Part shown: piece by piece, positions 58,424-64,000 of the stretch
Numbering within the stretch: the stretch's first letter is position 1
How the letters are laid out: every line of letters starts with the position of its first letter
Origin: Candidatus Aramenus sp. CH1
Lineage (GTDB): Archaea; Thermoproteota; Thermoprotei_A; Sulfolobales; Sulfolobaceae
Direction of reading: 5' to 3'
Assembly (NCBI GenBank): GCA_022678445.1
Contig: JALBWU010000009.1
Span: forward strand, 33,618-97,617
DNA length: 64,000 bases
Notes under the pieces: generated by a model
What the model saw: only the letters and a program-made list of their open reading frames with translations
Databases searched by the model: none
What the model was told of the DNA's origin: nothing
Position numbers and translations under genes: made by a program

Positions 58424-58450
58424 GAGAGCAAAGTTTTTAAGTTTATTTTT
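58424..58450 (+). promoter_or_regulatory. Fox-type promoter of the oxidase subunit I gene
   Basis: GAGAGCAAAGTTTTTAAG at 58424-58441 repeats the cluster element (AGCAAAGTTTTTAA) on the gene strand. A T-rich tttattttt at 58442-58450 lies 26 bp before the ATG and could be the actual TATA box. Confidence 0.55.
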
Positions 58451-58473
58451 ATTCATAATATGGCAGATACATT

Positions 58474-60273
58474 ATGGCGTCTAGGGAGGAGATCAGAAGA
58501 TTAGAACAAGAGAAACTACTGGAGTGGGCTGCCGAGTACAATAAGGTGAAGGAGAGGGAAGCCAAGAGAAACGTGCTAATGAAGGCCCTCTACAGTGAGG
58601 AATACAGGATGCTGGCGCTGAAGAACGTCATCGTAGGAATAGTGTGGCTATTCATAGGCGGCGCGTTCGCGCTGATCCTAAGGTCCCAGGCAGGTCTGTC
58701 CTCCACTGGAGTACCCGTCATAGTAACCTCAGAGTACTACTTCCAGGCTATGACGAACCACGTCATGGACATGATCTTTGGCGCGGTATTTTCCACAGTG
58801 TTTGCAGTGGGCTTTTACGTAATACCCGCAGTGAACGGGACTAGGCTGATAAAGTGGCCAAAGGTCGCCAACGTCGGTCTGTGGATAGCCACAATAGGTC
58901 TGTTTATGATGAACTTCGGAGGCGTGGAGAACCAGTACTTGTTCACGTTCTTGAACCCACTCAAAGACTCTCCAACGTGGTACGTGGGCTACGCCCTAAT
59001 GATAATAGGCGAATGGATGGAGATGGCGTCCGTGATAGGGACGTCCTTCATAGGCAGGATCAAGGGCAAACTGGTCCCCGTGTCAATAGGCTTCATCGTA
59101 ATGGACATGATAATGATGGCGTTGGCCAACATATCGGTGTTCATAGACGTCATATGGTCACTGTTGTCGCCAATAGGAGGTCTAGGGATAAACGTGTTTG
59201 GAGTGCCAAACGCTGAGGTGTGGAAGGGTCTTTTCTGGTTCGCAGACCACCCCCTAGTCTACTTTGCTCCCTACGCTCTGACAGGGGCCACGCTAGCCGT
59301 AGTCCCAATCTATGCAAGGAGGCCCCTATACAGCTACAGATTTGCAAGGTGGTTAATACCCACGCTCTTCGTGTTAGGCAGTAGCGTATACGTACACCAC
59401 TTAGGTGACGATCCGTGGCCCCTTATACTGAGGGACATATTTGCCCAGACCTCTACGGCCCTTATAGCAATACCCTTCGCCGCCCTGTGGTTGCTCTTCT
59501 TTATCACACTAGGTGACCCGAGGAAGCTCAAGTGGGACGTAGGACTGGCATTCATTTATGCTGCTGCCGTGTGGAACATCATAGGAGGCATACAAGCAGA
59601 GCCCACTAACCCGGTGCAAGCCGTAGACCCAACAATCCACAACACCGGCTGGATCTTCAGCCACTTCCACATAATGCTGGCCCTCTACTCTGTGGGAGGA
59701 CTACTGGGAGTGCTGTATGTGGTAGGGCCCTACTTATGGGGCAGGGAATGGTACAGCCAAAAGCTAGCTTGGCTACACTTCTGGGGTTGGCAGGCAGGGA
59801 TGGGACTGTTCGTTACTGCCTCCGCTATAGGAGGTTTCTACGGGCTAATAAGGAGGGAAGTAGCGTGGGCAGCCTTCTACGAGCCCTACTACCAGTTGAT
59901 AATGATAGGAGGTTGGCTAGCCGGCTTCGCCACTATAGTGTTCGCCTACAACCTCATCTTGACCTTGCTGTACGGGAAGAGGGTAGTGGAGACTGACATA
60001 CCGATGTGGGCAGTGATAACTGTGGCCATGGAGAGATACGGCTTGAGGAGAGAGGGTTACAAGGACGAGGAGTTGCCCGTGGCGTTGCCAGCTGACGGAA
60101 TGATAAGCAGGGTAGCACACGAGTACGACAGAGTAACGGTGACGAGGTCAAGCGGGGTCTCCAGACCAGAGGGGGTGAGATCCTCGGAGGGCACCAAGGA
60201 AGCTAAGGCTATGGACAACGAGGCGAAGCTGGACTCGGCCAAGGACCCCAAACTAGGCCGAAGTAGTCCTTAA
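58474..60273 (+). CDS. foxA: Heme-copper oxidase subunit I, FoxA-like
   Basis: 599 residues with about 13-14 TM helices. Low-spin heme ligand His96 (TNHVMDMIF), copper B ligands His259 (with the linked Tyr263 in DHPLVY), His308 and His309 (VYVHHLGDD), and heme ligands His397 and His399 (SHFHIM) are all present, so the catalytic core is intact. There is no K-channel Lys in the helix after the HH motif, as in B-type oxidases. The C-terminal 60 residues are a hydrophilic Ser/Lys-rich tail. It reduces oxygen with electrons from iron or quinol. Its divergent placement from the subunit II operon fits the fox cluster. Confidence 0.88.
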   Translation: MASREEIRRLEQEKLLEWAAEYNKVKEREAKRNVLMKALYSEEYRMLALKNVIVGIVWLFIGGAFALILRSQAGLSSTGVPVIVTSEYYFQAMTNHVMDMIFGAVFSTVFAVGFYVIPAVNGTRLIKWPKVANVGLWIATIGLFMMNFGGVENQYLFTFLNPLKDSPTWYVGYALMIIGEWMEMASVIGTSFIGRIKGKLVPVSIGFIVMDMIMMALANISVFIDVIWSLLSPIGGLGINVFGVPNAEVWKGLFWFADHPLVYFAPYALTGATLAVVPIYARRPLYSYRFARWLIPTLFVLGSSVYVHHLGDDPWPLILRDIFAQTSTALIAIPFAALWLLFFITLGDPRKLKWDVGLAFIYAAAVWNIIGGIQAEPTNPVQAVDPTIHNTGWIFSHFHIMLALYSVGGLLGVLYVVGPYLWGREWYSQKLAWLHFWGWQAGMGLFVTASAIGGFYGLIRREVAWAAFYEPYYQLIMIGGWLAGFATIVFAYNLILTLLYGKRVVETDIPMWAVITVAMERYGLRREGYKDEELPVALPADGMISRVAHEYDRVTVTRSSGVSRPEGVRSSEGTKEAKAMDNEAKLDSAKDPKLGRSSP

Positions 60274-60367
60274 TAATTCATTGAAGAATTTTCTTCTTTT
60301 TCTTTAATAACTTTTTATTAGTTTTTTAGTGAAAAATATTTAAGTAACCTCCTGCAATATCTTACTT

Positions 60368-61168
60368 GTGGCGCCCCTAGTACTGCTCTCCCTAGTCGCC
60401 TCCGGTATGGTGGCTGTCATCCTCCTCATCCTTTTCTACATAGTGAGGATAAGGACGTACGTTGGGATGTTCTTCGCCTATTTCGGCCTCGCCATGATGC
60501 TCACCATGTTCGTGGGGGCCTCCGTTTATCTGTACTCCCCAAGCAACACGTCACTGGCGGTGGCCTTCGGTGTGAACATGGCAGTAATGCTGGGCCTCTT
60601 GACCTACTTCTTCGCCATAGCGGAGGACATGCAGAAGAAGAAGCTGACCCACACTTCCTTAAACACAATGTCCGTCTCGTTGCTCTTGGTGACAAACGAA
60701 GTGTTCATGAGCACAGCCTTTGGCCTCGCCCAGTTCGGGCCCAAGCTCTTCTCTTCTCCCTACGGGTCTTTCTACTACACTGTAAACAGCTACTGGTTCT
60801 TCTACCCAATGATGGCGGAGATGCTGGGCTTCTACTTGATCCACTACTTGAAGGGCGAGCAGTTCCCCCAGCTCCTGCCGCTTGTAGGCGTGACGTCCTT
60901 CCCGCCCACGGCTTTCAACACCCAGGGGTGGTTCCCGTTCGCCGTGGCTGTCTCCCTAGGGGCCTCAGGGTACGGATTTGCGTACTCTTTCAAGGGAAGG
61001 GGGCTTTGGACCTACATCTACGCAAGTCTATTAATCACCACGGCCTTATTACTCGTCACGCCAATACCCTACGACGTCGACATCGTAGTGACAATGGTGC
61101 TCTATTACTACGCCATTCTGTCCAAGACGTTCCAGAACGTTTCTAGATATTTAAAGAAAGGCGAGTAA
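60368..61168 (+). CDS. Polytopic membrane protein, about seven TM helices
   Basis: 266 residues from a GTG at 60368, with a TATA-like aaatatttaag centred 27 bp upstream. Segments such as LVLLSLVASGMVAVILLILFYIV and MTMLTFVGASVYLYS are hydrophobic; loops are short. One cytoplasmic loop reads EDMQKKKLTHTS. The family is unknown. It is the last gene of the fox block and is weakly like CbsB-type proteins in size and topology. Confidence 0.6.
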   Translation: MAPLVLLSLVASGMVAVILLILFYIVRIRTYVGMFFAYFGLAMMLTMFVGASVYLYSPSNTSLAVAFGVNMAVMLGLLTYFFAIAEDMQKKKLTHTSLNTMSVSLLLVTNEVFMSTAFGLAQFGPKLFSSPYGSFYYTVNSYWFFYPMMAEMLGFYLIHYLKGEQFPQLLPLVGVTSFPPTAFNTQGWFPFAVAVSLGASGYGFAYSFKGRGLWTYIYASLLITTALLLVTPIPYDVDIVVTMVLYYYAILSKTFQNVSRYLKKGE

Positions 61169-61553
61169 ATAAAAATTTTCAAGTTCTCCTAGGACTTAAC
61201 GTAAAGCCTCAATTAAAAAGGGAAATAATACCTTGTTGAAAGCCTTAAAATGAGAAAAAGTGTTTAAAAAATCCATGGATTTCTCACATTGTCTGTAACA
61301 ATTTTTAAGAATATTCATCATCACAATAAAATTATCTATGAAATGTGTAGTTTATGGTTTCGATTGGAACGAAAAAGGAGAAAACCCACCTAAAGTTAAC
61401 GCGAGGAGATGATGAAACCGACTCATTAGAGCCCCAGTAACTACCCGGAGACTCCCTCAGTCGAGTGTTAGGCCATCTACAGCACTGCGCCTGCAGTGTT
61501 CGTGGTAAGGCAACGTGGGGATAAGCTTAAAGGACTTACGAGGACTATTGCGT
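61169..61553. other. Gene-free stretch with a palindrome and a short ORF
   Basis: A 14-bp perfect palindrome aaatccatggattt lies at 61269-61282. A 24-codon ORF, MKCVVYGFDWNEKGENPPKV, starts at 61338 and stops at 61412, with a T-rich TATA-like run about 30 bp upstream. It could be a small gene or the truncated start of a former one; the frame continues in shifted form for a few residues beyond the stop. Confidence 0.4.
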
Positions 61554-62723
61554 ATGGAACAGGACATAGTGAGCCTCTTTGACATCTCCCTCTTCATCTT
61601 CGTTGCTGAGGCCGTTAAGTCACTCCTCGCCAAGTACAACTTGCCCTACATCGTTGGAGAGATAGTGGCCGGGATGCTGATAGGTCCTTACGCCCTTGGC
61701 TACCTCGTGAACTCCTTGCTCGGCTACCCGCTCATCTCCCTCACCCCCTATGTCCTCTTCATCTCCGAGTTCTCGGTGATCCTCCTCATATTTGCCTCTG
61801 GGCTCGAGCACGGGGTGTCCCCGATAAAGTCTGGAGGGTCCTTAGGCTTCCTAAGTGCCACGTTCGGCGCCCTGCTACCGTTTGCGGTTGCCTTTTTCGC
61901 GTTCTCTGCCCCATTGGGTAGGGACTCCGCGACCTTCCTTGGCGTAGCCATGGGGGCAACTAGCCTAGCTGCAGTTGTGTCGATTATCGAGGAAGAGAAG
62001 CTGAGGGGCTCGCACGTGGACTTCCTGCTCTCAGCCTCCTCCTCTGATGACGTAATAGACCTCGTCCTCCTCTCCCTCGCCTTGACGCTATTGGGCGCTA
62101 AGTCAGTGAGCCTCCAGGGGGTAGCGTTCAGGGTCTCAGAGCTAGTCCTCATGTGGGTCGTGATATTCGTGGCATCGGTGGTGGTAGTGCCTAGGGTGGC
62201 GAACAGGATAAGCGAGAAGTACGTGGAGGAGTTCCCTTTCCTCCTCCTTTTCGGCTTAACCTTGGTCATGGTCTCCTTGGGCTTCTCCTCAATTATCGCC
62301 GCCTTCATAGCTGGGGTCTCGCTGGCCAACAGCTCCAAGAGCGAAAAGGTGAAGGAAGTAAGCCAAGTCCTCTTGAGCGTCTTCGGCTCCTTGTTCTTCG
62401 TGGTGACTGGGGCAGAGGTTAACCTGTTGGAGGTCAGCCTGCAGACCGTTGAGCTCTCGCTAGCCCTCACTGGAGTCGCAGTGGCCTTCAAGTGGCTAGG
62501 GGTATTCCCCTTTGCCTACCTCAAGCTGAGGAACCTCAAGCTTGCCAACTTGGTCTCGGTGGGCATGGTGCCGAGGGGTGAGACGGGCCTCGTGGTCGCC
62601 TCCCTGGGGGCTTCCCTTGGTGTGCTCGATCAAATGGAGTTCGGAAGCACCGTGCTCATGTCCATCTTTACCACCTTGATAGGGGCAGTGACATTCAAGT
62701 ACCTGGCAAAGGGGCTTAAGTGA
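61554..62723 (+). CDS. CPA2-type cation/proton antiporter (KefB-like)
   Basis: 389 residues with about 12 TM helices. The ATG at 61554 is supported by an agcttaaag TATA-like element about 27 bp upstream; the longer frame from 61515 adds promoter DNA. Motifs of CPA2 antiporters are visible: VGEIVAGMLIGP, LLIFASGLEHG, SASSSDDVIDLVLLS (the paired Asp of the ion site) and a late GMVPRGETGLVVASLG. It exchanges Na+ or K+ for H+, relevant for pH control in an acidophile. There is no C-terminal TrkA domain. Confidence 0.88.
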   Translation: MEQDIVSLFDISLFIFVAEAVKSLLAKYNLPYIVGEIVAGMLIGPYALGYLVNSLLGYPLISLTPYVLFISEFSVILLIFASGLEHGVSPIKSGGSLGFLSATFGALLPFAVAFFAFSAPLGRDSATFLGVAMGATSLAAVVSIIEEEKLRGSHVDFLLSASSSDDVIDLVLLSLALTLLGAKSVSLQGVAFRVSELVLMWVVIFVASVVVVPRVANRISEKYVEEFPFLLLFGLTLVMVSLGFSSIIAAFIAGVSLANSSKSEKVKEVSQVLLSVFGSLFFVVTGAEVNLLEVSLQTVELSLALTGVAVAFKWLGVFPFAYLKLRNLKLANLVSVGMVPRGETGLVVASLGASLGVLDQMEFGSTVLMSIFTTLIGAVTFKYLAKGLK

Positions 62724-62837
62724 GAGGAGTTGGTCAAGCTCCCGACTTAACGCTATAGTGCAACTGGTCCAAAGAGGCTTTTGACGAGCGCTCTCACGGG
62801 AGCTCAGCCTTAATTCCTCCAGCCGCAATTACCACAT

Positions 62838-63473
62838 ATGAGGGTACGCGAAGTAAACCTCGGCTTCGTGAAGTCCTTCATCTTTGGACACCGAAGAAGG
62901 ACTAGTGATTGTTGACGCGGGGCTTAAGAGTAGCGGAGAGAAGATGCTCAAGACTTTGGACAACCTAGGAAAAAGGAGAGAAGAGGTGAATTACGTGGTG
63001 TTCACTCACTCCCACGGCGACCACATTGGGAGTGCCTCGGAGCTCAGGAAGTCCTTAAACGCCAAGTTCGGCATAGAGGACGGAGGCAGGAGGTTTCTAG
63101 AAGAAGGTGGGGGAGAGAACCGGTAGTCCACTGGCTGGGACTAAAGCTCCTCTTTTCCCTGGACAGGCCGTTCTTCCTCAGGGGGTTTGAGCCAGTAAAA
63201 GTGGACTTCTCACTTAAGGAGGGGGAGCTAGTGAAGGGAGTGGAAATGCTGAAGACCCCTGGCCACACTGAGGACTCCGTCTCCTTCTACTTGTCAGAAC
63301 TGAACGCGGTAATAGTGGGGGACACGCTCCAGGGGACTAGGAGAGGGCTTAAGCTCCCGTCAATTTACGAAGACTACAGCTCTATATGGTAGAGCGTGGA
63401 GAGGATAAAGTCCTTGAAGCCCTCCATGGTCTACGTCTCCCACGGGCCTAGCTCCTCAACGTTCCTGGTGTGA
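62838..63473 (+). pseudogene. Broken metallo-beta-lactamase-fold hydrolase
   Basis: The three reading-frame pieces of one MBL protein follow each other. ATG at 62838 with MRVREVNLGFVKSFIF; a 1-nt shift at about 62884, then DTEEGLVIVDAGLKSSG and the metal-binding THSHGDHIG; a second shift near 63110, then PVVHWLGLKLLFSLDRPFFL, TPGHTEDSVSF and GDTLQGTRRGLKLPSIY; an in-frame TAG at 63390; then SVERIKSLKPSMVYVSHG. The metal ligands were intact before decay. Two frameshifts and one stop mean it is dead, unless all three are sequencing errors. Confidence 0.85.
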
Positions 63474-63565
63474 GAGTCAACGGCGAGGCGTCGAGGACGA
63501 CGAGGTAAAGATAGCGTAACGAGATCATAAAAGGATAAAAACTCTTGATTTGAATAAATACAAAC

Positions 63566-63841
63566 ATGGATAAGTTGCAATTAGAAGAGAAGAAGGGAAG
63601 GGTTATGGAGGAGCTTAGGAAGCGGAACTGGCGGGCGAGCTTCTCTAAGCTGAAGAAGAAGATCAAGGACCTCACCCTCGACGACCTAAACGCCATGGCC
63701 AACGATAAAGTGGTCGAGCTGAAGAAGCACGGCTCCTGCTATACTGTTGTCCTCGTCGCAAGGAGGAGGGGGGAGCAGGGCGGGGCAATCAAGGTGTCGT
63801 TCACTTTCAATCCCTTTCGAGATGCATCAAGTAGGGGCTAG
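63566..63841 (+). CDS. Small basic hypothetical protein
   Basis: 91 residues, Lys/Arg-rich in the N-terminal 50 (MDKLQLEEKKGRVMEELRKR), then a short beta region (SCYTVVLVARRRGEQGGAIKVSFTF). It could bind nucleic acid. The last few codons run into the tnpB relic at about 63837, so the C terminus may be truncated or replaced. A TATA-like ggataaaaac lies about 28 bp upstream. Confidence 0.55.
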   Translation: MDKLQLEEKKGRVMEELRKRNWRASFSKLKKKIKDLTLDDLNAMANDKVVELKKHGSCYTVVLVARRRGEQGGAIKVSFTFNPFRDASSRG

Positions 63842-64000
63842 GGAAGAAGTGTTGAGGGAAAGGGAAAGAGTATTCAAGCTTTTACCGTGGGCTTCTTCAT
63901 TTACAGAACTTTAGCATCTCACCTCACCAAGACTTTGTGGTCTCTTGGCGTCTCCACGGTTTACTTGGGCTATCCTTACTTCATTCCTAGGATAAGGGTA
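63837..64000 (+). pseudogene. tnpB fragment entering the window edge
   Basis: Plus strand: REEVLRERERVF, a frameshift, then FFIYRTLASHLTKTLWSLGV and STVYLGYPYFIPR up to the edge. The DNA closely matches the minus-strand tnpB relic at about 44340-44500, in inverted orientation. It starts in the middle of the gene, so only an internal fragment is present. Confidence 0.8.

Noticed and set aside
61395..61460. C box-like gatgatga with a following stem, as a third C/D sRNA
   Set aside because: No CTGA D box at a suitable distance and no C'/D' pair.
61748..62491. 247-codon minus-strand frame in the antiporter gene
   Set aside because: Low-complexity Thr/Lys/Arg composition opposite a clear antiporter; shadow.

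Overview
The window is a piece of a thermoacidophilic archaeal chromosome of the order Sulfolobales. The signs are leaderless genes with TATA boxes about 26 bp upstream of the start codon, a TFB factor, an RpoP subunit, an Orc1/Cdc6 protein, KEOPS genes, a thermopsin-like protein, archaeal LeuRS and GlyRS, and IS200/IS605-type TnpB relics. A gene block resembling the fox (ferrous iron oxidation) cluster of Metallosphaera, Acidianus and Sulfuracidifex sits at about 46-61 kb. A Metallosphaera-like iron oxidiser is the best guess from content and from a moderate GC that looks higher than in Saccharolobus; the species cannot be fixed from sequence reading alone.

Region 1 (0-12 kb) is core housekeeping DNA: aldo/keto reductase, then a minus-strand run rps24e-rps27ae-kae1-bud32-rdgB, a sulfide-dependent thiazole synthase (Thi4), UbiX, the tRNA-splicing endonuclease, a DUF47 protein, glyS, an agmatinase-family gene, rpoP (49 codons), aIF1 and TFB. 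Region 2 (12.2-15.2 kb) holds a decayed tnpB, a large imperfect palindrome, and an overlapping pair in which an ArcS-motif protein and a TGT-like protein look like a split archaeosine synthase. Region 3 (15.4-30.7 kb) carries a surface protein, a DUF255 thioredoxin-like protein, SDR, TenA, two candidate C/D box sRNAs (one overlapping a gene start), a radical SAM/SPASM enzyme, leuS, a PLD-like membrane protein, an M1 aminopeptidase and two poorly known genes, one a degenerate ABC-type ATPase.

Region 4 (30.7-43.5 kb) has a membrane Fe-S protein preceded by a perfect 21-bp dyad, AIM24, DUF2203, a molybdenum hydroxylase large subunit, a rhodanese, a 24-codon Met-rich ORF, two corrin-pathway methyltransferases that share a 65-bp identical repeat, a stomatin/NfeD pair flanking a thermopsin-like gene, a tandem GGCT-domain protein, PCD and an Orc1/Cdc6 gene. 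Region 5 (43.5-46 kb) is a graveyard: a tnpB relic cut in two by a 238-bp MITE-like element with imperfect inverted ends and an 8-bp target duplication.

Region 6 (46-61.2 kb) is the fox-like respiratory block. It encodes a heme-copper oxidase subunit I (FoxA-like) and a subunit II with an altered CuA site, a CbsA/CbsB-like cytochrome b pair, a membrane Fe-S protein that has lost one cluster ligand, a CDC48-type AAA ATPase, a 629-residue membrane protein with twin Cys motifs, and many small membrane proteins. At least five transcription starts there share an AAG(T/C)AAA(G/C)TTTTTWA-type element next to the TATA box, which argues for one regulon. Region 7 (61.2-64 kb) has a CPA2-type antiporter, a broken metallo-beta-lactamase-fold gene, a small basic protein and the start of another tnpB relic in inverted orientation to the one at 44 kb, so the fox block is bracketed by inverted IS remnants.
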